Part shown: positions 44,973 to 54,762 of the stretch, piece by piece
Layout: the number at the start of each line of letters is the position of its first letter
Position numbering within the stretch: the first letter of the stretch is position 1
Source of the DNA: Pirellulaceae bacterium
GTDB taxonomy: Bacteria; Planctomycetota; Planctomycetia; Pirellulales; Pirellulaceae
Reading direction: 5' to 3'
Assembly (NCBI GenBank): GCA_016784735.1
Contig: JADHUC010000001.1
Location: 1 to 64,000 of the forward strand
Length of the DNA: 64,000 nucleotides
The notes under the pieces: generated by a model
What the model saw: the letters and a program-made list of their open reading frames with translations, nothing else
What the model was told of the DNA's origin: nothing
Database searches by the model: none
Position numbers and translations under genes: made by a program

Positions 44973-47450
44973 GTGCAAACGATTGAGAATCCGCAGCTTG
45001 GGCTCGCCTATGACTATGTGCAATGGACCGGCAAGCATGTCTTTCTGACCGGCAAGGCCGGCACGGGCAAGACCACGTTTCTGCGTAGCTTGCAGCAACG
45101 GTGTACCAAGCGCATGATCGTGGTCGCACCGACTGGGGTGGCCGCGATCAATGCGGGGGGCGTGACGATCCATTCCTTCTTTCAGATGCCCTTTGGCCCG
45201 ATTGTGCCCTCAGCAAACGGGATCGAACGGATGGACAGTCACGGCGAGACGCTCACTCGCCGCTTTAGCCGGACCAAAATCAATATCATCCGGGGGCTGG
45301 ATCTACTGGTCATCGACGAGATCAGCATGGTGCGAGCCGACCTACTGGATGGGATCGATGCCGTGCTGCGGCGTTATCGCGAGCGAGATCGGCCATTCGG
45401 TGGCGTGCAGTTACTCATGATCGGCGATCTCCAACAACTGCCCCCGGTCATCAAGGACGAGGACTGGGCTCTCCTGCGCGAATACTATCAAACCGGGTTC
45501 TTCTTCGGCAGCCTGGCGCTGCAGCAGACCCAGTTCGTGAGTATCGAATTGAAACACATTTACCGGCAGAGCGACGCCCGTTTTATTGACCTCCTGAATA
45601 GGGTACGCGAGAACCGCATGGACGGTTCCACATGCCAGGAGCTGAACCGCCGCTACCGCCCGGATTTCACCCCCGATGACAGCCAGGGCTATATCACCCT
45701 GACCACGCACAATGCCCAAGCCCAGCAGACCAATGATGCCAAGTTGGAGGCTCTCAAGACCCGGTGTTGGGAATTCACCGCTCACGTCGCGGGGGATTTC
45801 CCGGAGTACATGTTCCCTACAGAATCCAACCTGAAGCTGAAGGTCGGAGCCCAAGTCATGTTCGTAAAGAACGACATTTCACGGGAGAAACGCTACTTCA
45901 ACGGCAAGATCGGCACCTTGATGGGATTTGAGGACGACGCGATTCAAGTGCAGTGCCCAGACGACCCTTATCCGATTCTTGTAGAGCGAGATACCTGGGA
46001 AAACACCAAGTACACCATTAACGAAGCAACCAAGGAAATTCAAGCCGATGTGGCAGGTGTCTTTACCCAGTATCCCCTGAAGCTGGCCTGGGCCATCACG
46101 ATCCACAAGAGTCAGGGGCTGACTTTCGAGAGGGCCATTATCGATGCTCGGGCCGCGTTCGCTCACGGCCAGGTGTACGTGGCGCTCAGTCGCTGCACGA
46201 CGCTGGAGGGGCTGGTGTTGAGCACGCCAATTCAAACCAAGGCGGTGAAGAGCGATACTGAAATCCTGTCCTTTACGAGCGACATCGAGCGAAATCAGCC
46301 CGATTCGCATCAGTTGGCTCAAGACCGCTATGTATATCAGCAGCAGCTCCTGTTCGACTTATTCAGTTTTCGTTCCTTCCCGAGGTTGTTGTCGCACATT
46401 ATCAAACGGGTGCGTGAATCTGGCAGTACTCTGCCGGAGAAACTGCTGGATCGGTTTCTTGAAGTAGACCGTGAAGTGCGGGAACACGTCGGTGACGTCG
46501 CCGAGAAGTTCCATGCCCAACTCCAAACGTTGACCGCGGATCACACGCAACCGATTGAAACCAATGCGTTCCTGCAGGAGAGGGTTCAGAAGGGCTGCGT
46601 CTACTTTGCGGACAAGCTGAAGAGCCTGGTACTCGATCCGCTGGAAGTCCTGGCCGTGGAAACGGATAACAAGGCTGTGCGCAAATCCGTCGAGGAGGCT
46701 ATCGAAGCGTTGCTGGCGCGTGCCCGGTTGGAAGTGGCCTGTCTAACTGCGTGTGCCGCCGGATTTTCCAGTAAGACCTACCTGAAGGTTCGGGCTGAGG
46801 CCGCCATCGACGTCCGGGAAGCACGCAAGCGCCGGAAGTCTCGGGTCGGTGCCGGTTTGGCTGATGTCGCACATCCCGAGCTGTACAAACGCCTGCACCA
46901 ATGGCGTGAAAGAAAAGCCGATCAGCAAAAGGTGGCGCCGAATACCATACTGCCCCGAAAAGCGATGGTCGGTATCGCCGATCGTGCGCCCGTCACCAGG
47001 AGCCAGCTCAAACGGGTTCGTGGCGTCGGTAAGCAAACGATGCTGCGAGTTGGTGATGAATTGTTGGCTTTGCTAAAGGAGTATGCCTCGAAACACGACA
47101 CGGTAGATTCCGCAGAGACCAATCGTCGCCGGAAGCGCGAGGTCAGTGAAACCAAACAGATGAGTTTTGATCTCTTCCAGCAAGGTAAGACCGTTGCCGA
47201 CGTCGCGGCCGCCCGAGGCTTGGCCCCGACTACCATCGAAACCCACCTGGCCCACTTCGTAGGTACCGGAGAATTGCCCTTGGAGAGATTTGTGTCTCCG
47301 GAAAAGGCCCAGCCGGTCATGGACTACTTCAAGCAAGCTGGCGCGCTAGACCTGTCGCCCGCCAAGGAGCATTTTGGCAATGCGTACTCCTGGGGCGAAT
47401 TGAAGATGATCGTGCAGCATCTCATTCACCAAGGTGGACCCGACGCGTAA
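44973..47450 (+). CDS. Pif1/RecD-like helicase with C-terminal HRDC and HTH-type domains
   Basis: I place the start at the GTG at 44973, behind TTAGGACG, since conserved sequence begins just after it (IENPQLGLAYDYVQWTGKHV). The product has 825 residues. Motifs: Walker A GKAGTGKTT (about 29-37), Walker B VIDEISMV, GDLQQLPPV, the RecD/Pif1 ending WAITIHKSQGLTFERAIID and VALSRCTTLEGL. After residue 480 there is a helical extension, then an HRDC-like region with RKAMVGIADRAPVTRSQLKR, and a final HTH_40-like segment (SFDLFQQGKTVADVAAARGL). This arrangement is known in bacterial Pif1-like helicases that unwind structured DNA during repair or recombination. It is flanked on both sides by truncated genes. 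Confidence 0.85.
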   Translation: MQTIENPQLGLAYDYVQWTGKHVFLTGKAGTGKTTFLRSLQQRCTKRMIVVAPTGVAAINAGGVTIHSFFQMPFGPIVPSANGIERMDSHGETLTRRFSRTKINIIRGLDLLVIDEISMVRADLLDGIDAVLRRYRERDRPFGGVQLLMIGDLQQLPPVIKDEDWALLREYYQTGFFFGSLALQQTQFVSIELKHIYRQSDARFIDLLNRVRENRMDGSTCQELNRRYRPDFTPDDSQGYITLTTHNAQAQQTNDAKLEALKTRCWEFTAHVAGDFPEYMFPTESNLKLKVGAQVMFVKNDISREKRYFNGKIGTLMGFEDDAIQVQCPDDPYPILVERDTWENTKYTINEATKEIQADVAGVFTQYPLKLAWAITIHKSQGLTFERAIIDARAAFAHGQVYVALSRCTTLEGLVLSTPIQTKAVKSDTEILSFTSDIERNQPDSHQLAQDRYVYQQQLLFDLFSFRSFPRLLSHIIKRVRESGSTLPEKLLDRFLEVDREVREHVGDVAEKFHAQLQTLTADHTQPIETNAFLQERVQKGCVYFADKLKSLVLDPLEVLAVETDNKAVRKSVEEAIEALLARARLEVACLTACAAGFSSKTYLKVRAEAAIDVREARKRRKSRVGAGLADVAHPELYKRLHQWRERKADQQKVAPNTILPRKAMVGIADRAPVTRSQLKRVRGVGKQTMLRVGDELLALLKEYASKHDTVDSAETNRRRKREVSETKQMSFDLFQQGKTVADVAAARGLAPTTIETHLAHFVGTGELPLERFVSPEKAQPVMDYFKQAGALDLSPAKEHFGNAYSWGELKMIVQHLIHQGGPDA

Positions 47451-47632
47451 ACTGGGAAACGCAGGCTCTCTTGTCGTTCCAGAAACCCCCACGCAACGCC
47501 AGCAGCCCCATGGATGTCGGTGTGGTACTCGGGCTCTTCGCCTTCTGCCGCAGACACCACGCCCGGGACGGCTATTGCCACTGCAAGAGTAACTGAGAGA
47601 CCCACATATAAGACACGACAGCGCTGGATCAT
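47426..47632 (-). pseudogene. 5' fragment of an exported LanC-like protein
   Basis: The ATG at 47632 overlaps the upstream esterase stop in an ATGA arrangement. A clear signal peptide follows (QRCRVLYVGLSVTLAVAIAV), then EYHTDIHGAAGVAWGFLERQ, the start of an alpha/alpha-barrel repeat. The pattern then breaks off, and the frame ends in the 3' end of the helicase gene after 68 codons. The gene was evidently truncated there. The missing part resembles the fragment at 44080-44229, so the helicase block may have landed inside this gene. Confidence 0.55.
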
Positions 47633-49422
47633 GGAAATGATTTCGTCAGAATCAGGCGGTTCCCTTCCGGGCCCGTTACGTTGAATCCGGGGAACGTCAC
47701 CAACCCCCACCGATCCGCCTTCAGCGGCATCGACTGGATCGTCTGGCCCGCAGCGTCGATGTTGGCGGCGGCGCAGGTTTGGCCGGGCGGTAATCGGAAG
47801 GTCTGGCAGCGACGCGGCGTCACGTCCACTGACAGCGGCAAGTCGTTGACAAGTGCGCCGCACCCCACAAGCACCTCGTAGCGATCGGCGGTTTCCTTGG
47901 GGTCGGTCCAGTTCAGCCCTCGGTTGATGTATCCCACGATGTCGCCACTGTTACTATCGCCATTGCCCGGCTCGTTGTTTGCCGAGGATTTGCTGAAGGC
48001 GGGGTAGCTCTTGTTGAGCGCGAAGCGCGTCAGGTGTGTCGTTTTCCATTCGAGAAAGTCGGGCGGCAAACCGTTGGCTACTGCAGAATGGATGCCGTCG
48101 TTCCAGGCGATCCGGCAGCCGTGACGCATCTTCTGGAGCGCCCGGTAGAGATCCGGATTGTTGTGCCAGGGGATGGATGTGTCTTGGCGGCCGTTGGCGA
48201 TGATCAGAAAGGGCAAATCGTCGGGATGCGAAAGGACGAAGTCGGTCGAGTCCATCCGTTTCGATAACGGCATGCCGTCGCTGCACGCGAGCGAAAGAGG
48301 GCCGCAGAAGGAGACCAGCCGGTGACTGTTGCCGTGCCAGCCCAGTCTCACCCCTTTCTTCTCGTCGCCGTCGTTGTAAGCCACGATGGGGACGTGGGCG
48401 CTGACGGCGGCGAATATCTCCGGATGGCGGAAGGCAAAAGACATGGCCCCGCAGCCGCCCATGGACGAGCCGGAGCAGTACGTGCGATTGGGATCGGTCC
48501 CGAGAAAGCGCTTCACCCAGTCGATTTCGAACAGCAGTCGTCGTTCGCTGTAGTTCGTGGGAGTGCCCTTCTCGATCTTCTCGGGCTGGGGAATCTTGTC
48601 GCTCGAACCGTACCAGAAGGTCCAGATGCCGCGGATGTCGCCTTCGGCTGCGATGCCTCTCCGGAACGACCGTCCGACGTACATGGTATTACTCGGTAGG
48701 AGCAGGACGCTATCCGGGCGGACAGCCACGTCAAACATGAAAGGAATGCCCTCGCGCCAGGCATGTGTCGAGTCGCCGAAGACGATGTATTTGCAGGCCG
48801 GGCGGTTGCCTTTGGCGTGCAGCACCAGGTGCAGCGCCTTTCCCTTGCCCGAGTCGGGCGCCGCTGCCGTACCTTCGCCCTGCCAGATGGGACGGATCAG
48901 CTCGCACTTCTGGGCGACCGGATCGCGCAGCGCGTTCTCGCCGGGGACGATGGTCCGGTCCTCCCGACCGTCCAACACCGTCGTGACGGCGTAGTAGCCG
49001 TTTCCCTGCTCGTCTCTGCCGACGGTGTGCACGTGCAGGCCCGACGTCGGGTCCAGACGCTTCGCGCCTTCCCGGATGATGTACCCGAGCGGATCGGGCA
49101 CGGGCGGTATCTGGCCGGTCGCCGCGTCCCGCACGCGTCCTTTGCCGTAGTTGCCTTTGTCGCGAGTCCAGTCCTCCGCCGACCGGGGTTCGATCCACCG
49201 GCAGACTTGTTTGGCCTCCGCAAGCGTCGCCTCATCGGCAATGGGACTCCGCGACAGATAGACATTGAAGGTCGTCCCCATCGGTACGGGCGATTCCTGC
49301 CACGTCAGAAACGTCTGGCCATACCTATATTCGGCGCTGAGTTTGGCCACGACGGACGTCCCCGGCGCCGCGTCCGCAACAGCAGTCCCCAGCAATACCA
49401 GGAGGAGAACTCTCTGTTTCAT
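47629..49422 (-). CDS. Exported alpha/beta-hydrolase esterase
   Basis: The ATG at 49422 gives a short signal (MKQRVLLLVLLGTAVADAAP) and 597 residues. The frame is open back to 49506. An N-terminal fibronectin-like region is followed by a hydrolase domain with the nucleophile elbow GSSMGGCGA near 335-343, a likely Asp in IIANGRQDTSIPWHN and a His in WNDGIHSA. This order matches PHB-depolymerase/feruloyl-esterase-like enzymes. The last 90 residues are a beta domain (CAAANIDAAGQTIQSMPLKA). It is probably the first gene of a two-gene operon whose second gene is now truncated. The RBS is weak. Confidence 0.78.
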   Translation of the reverse strand: MKQRVLLLVLLGTAVADAAPGTSVVAKLSAEYRYGQTFLTWQESPVPMGTTFNVYLSRSPIADEATLAEAKQVCRWIEPRSAEDWTRDKGNYGKGRVRDAATGQIPPVPDPLGYIIREGAKRLDPTSGLHVHTVGRDEQGNGYYAVTTVLDGREDRTIVPGENALRDPVAQKCELIRPIWQGEGTAAAPDSGKGKALHLVLHAKGNRPACKYIVFGDSTHAWREGIPFMFDVAVRPDSVLLLPSNTMYVGRSFRRGIAAEGDIRGIWTFWYGSSDKIPQPEKIEKGTPTNYSERRLLFEIDWVKRFLGTDPNRTYCSGSSMGGCGAMSFAFRHPEIFAAVSAHVPIVAYNDGDEKKGVRLGWHGNSHRLVSFCGPLSLACSDGMPLSKRMDSTDFVLSHPDDLPFLIIANGRQDTSIPWHNNPDLYRALQKMRHGCRIAWNDGIHSAVANGLPPDFLEWKTTHLTRFALNKSYPAFSKSSANNEPGNGDSNSGDIVGYINRGLNWTDPKETADRYEVLVGCGALVNDLPLSVDVTPRRCQTFRLPPGQTCAAANIDAAGQTIQSMPLKADRWGLVTFPGFNVTGPEGNRLILTKSFP

Positions 49423-49622
49423 CTTCGTTTGCCTGTCATCAAGCGGAAAACGGTCCGTCACTCGAACTTGATTGCAGCCGCCTAAGTACTTCATTATCAG
49501 ATCCACCAGACTTCACATCGCTGGGCGTTTCATGGTTTCGGTGTCCACGAGCTAGCACGGATTATCGGATCTATTCCCCGCTACCGCTAAGGTATCAAGT
49601 TCTCCCTCGGTGGCGACTAGCG

Positions 49623-50522
49623 TCACAAGATCTCGCGTGGTTCGGGGCGGGTGGCCCACACTGCTTCGGCATATTTGACGCCACAAGCCAGACCGCGATA
49701 TTCGGCCAGCGTTTGCTTGACAGTCTGCGTTCGGTCGGGCGACTGTGGGTCATAGGGCCGATTGCGCACGAAAGCCATCAACTGCCCCAGCCACTCCATC
49801 GCCGCGGGCCATGCGGCGGTCACATCCACAAATGTGTTCGGCTCGAACCCGATTGTGTGGCCGGGACCGTTGTCGTAGGCATAGATGCGTCGGGCGGCTC
49901 TTACGCCCGGGCGGCCAAGAATAGCGCCAGGCTGGCGCAGAGCCATCTCGCTCAACACCGACGCGACCTCGTGATCGGGATGACGATCGCGGCGCCACAG
50001 CATGAAGGCCACATCCGGTTTGACGTCGGCCACGACTTCGGCGACGGCTCGCTTGGTATCGGCATTCACATCGAAGTGCATCGAGGCGTAGTCCAGGAAT
50101 CGCACTTCGATGCCTCGTTCCGACGCCAGGCGGATGTTGGTCGCACGCAACTGTTCCGCACGGCCTTTGACAGGCGACCATTTGGCGTAATCGCCGATGA
50201 TGTTAAGGATGACGACGCGATACTGTTTGCGAACGGCCTCGAGCAGGATGCCCGGAATGCCGAAGACGCAATCGTCGTAGTGAGCTCCGATGGCCAGTAG
50301 CGTCTTTCCCGTGGTGGCGGATGTCGGCGCTGGGGTCGACTTTGGACGGATTTCCTTGGACTCAGTCGGCACAGTCTCCGCCCCCTGCGCATCCAAACCG
50401 GTCGAGTCCCCACGCGGCGCAGCTCCACACTCGCCAACCCCGTTCGCGGCGACCAACCCCGCTGCTCCAGTCGATACGGCAAATTTACCCAGGAAGTCAC
50501 GACGATTCGGGTTCTCTGACAT
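49623..50522 (-). CDS. Tat-exported PIG-L-type deacetylase
   Basis: SENPNRRDFLGKF at the start is a twin-arginine signal. After a Thr/Pro-rich linker (about 45-70) the PIG-L fold appears: GAHYDDCVFG supplies the metal-binding His and Asp pair, RHPDHE the second His motif. The 299-residue length is normal. The family deacetylates N-acetylglucosaminyl groups on small molecules or glycans and needs zinc. It is transcribed opposite to the acetylesterase-like gene at 50792 and in the same direction as the esterase at 47629, with 200 nt between. Confidence 0.87.
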   Translation of the reverse strand: MSENPNRRDFLGKFAVSTGAAGLVAANGVGECGAAPRGDSTGLDAQGAETVPTESKEIRPKSTPAPTSATTGKTLLAIGAHYDDCVFGIPGILLEAVRKQYRVVILNIIGDYAKWSPVKGRAEQLRATNIRLASERGIEVRFLDYASMHFDVNADTKRAVAEVVADVKPDVAFMLWRRDRHPDHEVASVLSEMALRQPGAILGRPGVRAARRIYAYDNGPGHTIGFEPNTFVDVTAAWPAAMEWLGQLMAFVRNRPYDPQSPDRTQTVKQTLAEYRGLACGVKYAEAVWATRPEPREIL

Positions 50523-50791
50523 AACCAGCTCTCCATTGTGGAGGTGAAATAGATCCGATGAATCAGGTTGTCCCCTTCCGCGCGTTACAGTTCAAGCCGT
50601 GGTCTCGGATTTCCACTTGGCTTTCGCCGAAAGCGAGTTGGCCCACGACTGCCGACGATTGCCCGTTGCAGCGGCTCCGCGCGGCGCACATACTGTTCAG
50701 TTGAAGTTGAGGTAAGGTCATTGAGGGTGTCTGGTGAGTGATCTGTCCGACTCGCTGCGCTCATTCGTCACACTATAGCTAGGAGTCTTTC

Positions 50792-51694
50792 ATGCGCTGT
50801 CTCTTGAACGCAGGTTTCCTTGTTCTGATCGTGACCTCTTTCGCCGCCTATCTGCAATCCGAAGCCAAGGGAGCCGATCCCCAACGGGTCTCGCTCTGGA
50901 ACGGCCGTGCTCCCGTCGGTGACGGCGAGTTTCAGGAAGGAGAATCGTGGATCACCGTGCACCGGCCAGGCAAGGGCAACGGAGCGGCGATCGTGATTTG
51001 CCCTGGTGGTGGCTACGGCGGGCTGGTGACCGGCGCCGAGGGCCACGGCATCGCCAGATGGCTCAATGGTCACGGCATCACCGGCGTGGTGCTGGAATAT
51101 CGTCTCCCCGCCGGCCGGCCTTTTGTACCGTTACTCGACGCCCAGCGGGCGCTGCGCACGGTTCGCGCGAACGCAAAGCAGTGGGGTGTCGAACCATCGC
51201 GCATCGGCATTATGGGTTTTTCGGCCGGTGGCCATTTGGCGTCGACCGCGGGCACCCACTTCGACGATGGCGATCCGAACGCCGCCGATCCCGTCGACCG
51301 CATCGGCTGTCGGCCCGATTTTGTGATCCTCATTTATCCCGTCATCACGATGGGCGAGAAGACTCACCAGGGCTCCAAAAACAATCTCTTGGGCAAACCG
51401 GCGTCGCCGAAGTTGGTCGAACTGTTCTCGAACGAGAAGCAGGTGACGGCGCAGACTCCGCCGACGTTCTTGGCTCACGCTTGCGACGACAAGCCCGTCC
51501 CTCCCGTTCACAGCCGAGCATTTTACGAGGCCCTTCAGGCTGAAAAGATCCCGTCGCAATACCTCGAACTGGCGTCCGGCGGTCACGGTCTCAACGGCTA
51601 CAAGGGGCCAATGTGGGATGCGTGGCAAGAGAAGTCGTTGGCGTGGCTGGCCCATCTGAAGTTCATCTCGCCGAAAACCACGCCCGGGAATTGA
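50792..51694 (+). CDS. Exported alpha/beta-hydrolase (acetylesterase-like)
   Basis: The start follows CTAGGAG and a Sec signal is clear (LLNAGFLVLIVTSFAAYLQS). The oxyanion block ICPGGGYGGL, nucleophile elbow MGFSAGGHLAS, an Asp in HACDDKPVP and a His in SGGHGLNGY form a complete triad in 300 residues. The family (axe2/endo-xylanase-associated acetylesterases, Pfam abhydrolase_3-like) removes acetyl groups from xylo-oligosaccharides. Together with the nearby PIG-L and esterase genes it fits deacylation of plant or algal glycans. Between 50523 and 50791 I see only a possible promoter region. Confidence 0.85.
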   Translation: MRCLLNAGFLVLIVTSFAAYLQSEAKGADPQRVSLWNGRAPVGDGEFQEGESWITVHRPGKGNGAAIVICPGGGYGGLVTGAEGHGIARWLNGHGITGVVLEYRLPAGRPFVPLLDAQRALRTVRANAKQWGVEPSRIGIMGFSAGGHLASTAGTHFDDGDPNAADPVDRIGCRPDFVILIYPVITMGEKTHQGSKNNLLGKPASPKLVELFSNEKQVTAQTPPTFLAHACDDKPVPPVHSRAFYEALQAEKIPSQYLELASGGHGLNGYKGPMWDAWQEKSLAWLAHLKFISPKTTPGN

Positions 51695-51751
51695 CCGGCA
51701 GTGGTGAAAAGGCAAGGGGTATGCGAAGAATCATAGTGGCTGGCGGCGGCG

Positions 51752-52804
51752 TCACTGCTCCAATTTGCGTCGGTCCAAGACCACGAGGCTGTTACCGTCG
51801 CGGGCGCCGACGAAGAGCAAATCTCCGCGCAACGCCACACCGTAAGCTTTCTTCATGACTGGATCGCGAAAGGAAGTCAGAAACTTGGGCTTCCTGGGGT
51901 CGGCTATGTTCACCACCGCCACACCGTCTCCTCCCTGTCCCAGCGGCAGGTAGGCCCGGTCGCCGCTGGCGACGCAACGGTTGGGCATAATCAGCCGGTT
52001 GTCCACCAGTTTGGCTGCAAGTTTCGGATTGGCAGGATCGGCGATGTCGAAAACGAGCAGCGCGTTACGGTAACTGGAAGCGGCGAAGTAGAAGTCTCCG
52101 ACCACGGTGCCGCTGACCACGGTAATTACCGGGTCGAGGACTTGCGAGACCAAGCGCGGATTGGCAGGATCTTCCACGTCGACAACGGCCAAGCGATTGC
52201 GGCTGCCAAACAGCGTTCCCGTCAGGGCGTAATTGTCACGGAGCAACACGCTGAATGGACCGTCGTCTTCCGTGGTTACGACGACGGAGCCGACGACCAC
52301 CGGCCGGCGCGCGTCGCGCACGTCGACGATAAAGAGCCTCTTTTCGTTTTGAAGTGCCGCGTAACAGTACCCGTCACGATAGGCCACTTTGTACAGTACC
52401 CCCTCGGTGCCGGGCTCTCCAACGGTCACAGAACCGAGCAGGCGAACGGCCGACTTGTCCGTCGCGTCGAGTACCAACAGCCGATGATTCCTCAGGGAAT
52501 TGAGGTAAAGAGTATTGCCGTTGAACGCCAGGCCGGTAGCTTGATCAAGATCGGGATGGGTGAAACTAGAGACCACTTCGGGGTTAGCGGGATCTTCGAT
52601 CGAGCAGATCGTGAGCCGCTTGCCTTCCCGGCAGGGCAGAAAAGCGTAATCGCCTTCGAGATGGACATCCTCGATGCCCCGCAGGAACACCGGATCTACA
52701 AGCCGACCCACAAAGGGCGTCGGCAAAGACTGGGCGATGGCCACTGACGGAACCAGATACGCGCTCGAAAGAGCAATCGCCATGGCAAACAGTGTCTTAA
52801 GCAT
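51752..52804 (-). CDS. Exported LVIVD-repeat propeller protein
   Basis: The start at 52804 has a strong GGAGG box and a Sec signal (KTLFAMAIALSSAYLVPSVA). The 350-residue mature chain is built of LVIVD-type blades: LTICSIEDPANPEVVSSF, LFIVDVRDARRPVVVGSV, LAVVDVEDPANPRLVSQV, LLVFDIADPANPKLAAKL and VAVVNIADPRKPKFLTSF. Five clear repeats plus a partial one form a seven-bladed propeller by closure. Such proteins are binding scaffolds at the cell surface. It is not obviously linked to its neighbours. Confidence 0.8.
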   Translation of the reverse strand: MLKTLFAMAIALSSAYLVPSVAIAQSLPTPFVGRLVDPVFLRGIEDVHLEGDYAFLPCREGKRLTICSIEDPANPEVVSSFTHPDLDQATGLAFNGNTLYLNSLRNHRLLVLDATDKSAVRLLGSVTVGEPGTEGVLYKVAYRDGYCYAALQNEKRLFIVDVRDARRPVVVGSVVVTTEDDGPFSVLLRDNYALTGTLFGSRNRLAVVDVEDPANPRLVSQVLDPVITVVSGTVVGDFYFAASSYRNALLVFDIADPANPKLAAKLVDNRLIMPNRCVASGDRAYLPLGQGGDGVAVVNIADPRKPKFLTSFRDPVMKKAYGVALRGDLLFVGARDGNSLVVLDRRKLEQ

Positions 52805-53057
52805 GTACAGCCTCCGGACTGAGTTACCGTGAACCCAGTATCTTGGTTTTCCTACGATTGGACAACAAGCTGTACGCTTGTCGCGGCCTTCCGCCGCAAC
52901 CAAAACACGCGGATTTTGAACAGAAGGAAACAGAGTACGCAGAGTTCGTAACTATTCTTCGTTCTCCTCGGTTGTGGGCGGGTCGGGAGACCAGCCCATA
53001 ACAGGGCGGATCGCGTCCAGTTAGCCCCGACGGAAGCTGTCAGCGCTGCGATACCCA

Positions 53058-53229
53058 GAATGTACTGACCGGCCAGAGCAAAACCGTGGTCTGGATTCCT
53101 TTGGCTCTGAACGCTCCGACAGGCGACTGGAAGCTGCGAGTCACCGACGTGGCGACCGGAAAAGCCGCAACCGCCGGATTCCGCGTCGATCCGCGGTTAG
53201 GCGAGTGGCAGATGAGAATATACCGGTAG
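53058..53229 (+). pseudogene. C-terminal fragment of an exported sugar-active or surface protein
   Basis: The plus strand from about 53074 reads QNVLTGQSKTVVWIPLALNA, then PTGDWKLRVTDVATGKAATA, with a stop at 53227-53229. The pattern is that of a C-terminal beta-sandwich often found at the end of planctomycete secreted enzymes. No 5' part is present: upstream sequence (52805-53057) holds no gene. It ends 51 bp before the stop of the convergent transporter gene. Confidence 0.45.
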
Positions 53230-53280
53230 CGGAACTCGCCAAGAGTTTCGGCCGACATGCGGTAACCGCAGCCAGGTCCC

Positions 53281-54711
53281 TCAGCGGATCCAGGACTTCT
53301 CGATCTCTTCGAGTGTCTTGCCCTTCGTCTCGGGAACGATCGCCCAAACAAACAGGAGGGATGGGGCACATAGTGTGGCGTAAAGCCAGAAACAGCCTGC
53401 GGGGCCCAGGTTCTCCTTCAGCCACGGGAACGTTTGGGATACCAGACCACAGGTGGCCCAGACGGCAAAGACGCCGAACGACATGGCCCGGCCTCGGATC
53501 CGCGTGGGGAAAATCTCGGAGATAATGACCCAGGGGATCGGGCCCAAGCCGATCGCAAAGCTGGCGATGTAGCACAGGATCAGCCCCAATAGCCAGGGAC
53601 CCTTGGTCGCGTCATTGTGGAACAGTAGTCCGACCAATACCAGCGAGACGACCACGCCCAGGGTGCCGATCTGCAGAATGGGCTTGCGGCCCAGGCTGTC
53701 GATCTTCCAGATCGTCAGCAGCGTGAACGCCGTATTGACGATGCCGATGATCACCAACCCGCCCAAGGCATCGCCAAGTTGCCAGCCGGCCGCGTCGAAG
53801 ATCTCTTCGCCGTAGTAGATGATCACGTTAATACCGCTGATTTGCCCAAACATAGGCAGCATGACGCCGATCAACAGGGCGATCCGCATTCCCGGCCGGA
53901 AAAGCTGCCACACTGAACCACTTTCGTGTGCGATCGTATCGCGGATTTCGTCCATCTGGCGCGTGGCCGTTTCTCGCCCGCCGACGCGAGCGAGTATGCT
54001 GGTGGCTTCGTCTGCACGCTGCTGCTTGGTCAGCCAGCGAGGACTCTCCGGCACCGCCAGCAGCAGGAGCAGAAACAGAGACGCCGGGAGTACTTCGGCG
54101 CCGAACATGCCGCGCCATAACTCCTCGACGAAGATCCAACGCAACGTGTCCGAACCGAACAGCGCGGTATGGTTCTCGGCCAAGTGCAGAAGAAACGCAT
54201 TGGAGAAATAGGCCGCCAGCACGCCGACGGTGATGGCGAACTGATATAGAGCGACCATGCGGCCTCGCAGGTGGGGCGGCGAGAGTTCGGAGATGTACAA
54301 CGGCGCAAGCATCGACGCGAATCCAACGCCCAGTCCGCCGACCAGCCGCGCTGCGATCAGCACGCCGGACGTTTGCGGGATCGTCGACGCGAGTGCCGAG
54401 ACCAGAAACAGCCCGGCCGCCAGGATCATGAGTTTCTTGCGCCCGAATCGGTCGCTGAGCGTCCCAGCCGCCATGGCCCCGGTGATGCAACCCAGCAAGA
54501 CCGAGCTGACGACCCAGCCTTCCATCACCGGGCCGAGTGCAAACTGCGTTTTCAGCATCCCGATGGCCCCGGAGATCACGGCCGTATCGAACCCGAACAG
54601 CAACCCTCCCAATGCCGCCACGGTGCAAACGACCGACAGATACAAAAGGCTTCCCCGCTCGGGCACGAAGGCTGGTTGCGGAATCCCGACGGCTTTGTCC
54701 GGTATGGTCAA
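53281..54711 (-). CDS. Sugar porter (MFS) transporter
   Basis: This 476-residue protein has the features of the sugar porter family of MFS: the start of helix 1 ALGGLLFGFDTAVISG, loop 2-3 motif DRFGRKK, loop 6-7 motif PESPRWL and the C-terminal PETKGKT. About 12 hydrophobic segments are visible. It would import a monosaccharide, probably with protons. The sugar cannot be told from sequence, though the glucose/xylose-type Gln-rich helix 7 segment GQISGINVIIYYGEEIF is present. The gene lies 51 nt downstream of a propeller gene on the same strand and may share its promoter. It provides the import step for sugars released by the exported enzymes around it. Confidence 0.92.
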   Translation of the reverse strand: MTIPDKAVGIPQPAFVPERGSLLYLSVVCTVAALGGLLFGFDTAVISGAIGMLKTQFALGPVMEGWVVSSVLLGCITGAMAAGTLSDRFGRKKLMILAAGLFLVSALASTIPQTSGVLIAARLVGGLGVGFASMLAPLYISELSPPHLRGRMVALYQFAITVGVLAAYFSNAFLLHLAENHTALFGSDTLRWIFVEELWRGMFGAEVLPASLFLLLLLAVPESPRWLTKQQRADEATSILARVGGRETATRQMDEIRDTIAHESGSVWQLFRPGMRIALLIGVMLPMFGQISGINVIIYYGEEIFDAAGWQLGDALGGLVIIGIVNTAFTLLTIWKIDSLGRKPILQIGTLGVVVSLVLVGLLFHNDATKGPWLLGLILCYIASFAIGLGPIPWVIISEIFPTRIRGRAMSFGVFAVWATCGLVSQTFPWLKENLGPAGCFWLYATLCAPSLLFVWAIVPETKGKTLEEIEKSWIR

Positions 54712-54762
54712 TGGTTCTCTCCCGGTGGTTGGGGCCGTCCGATCTGTCGGATCGAACGTCTC

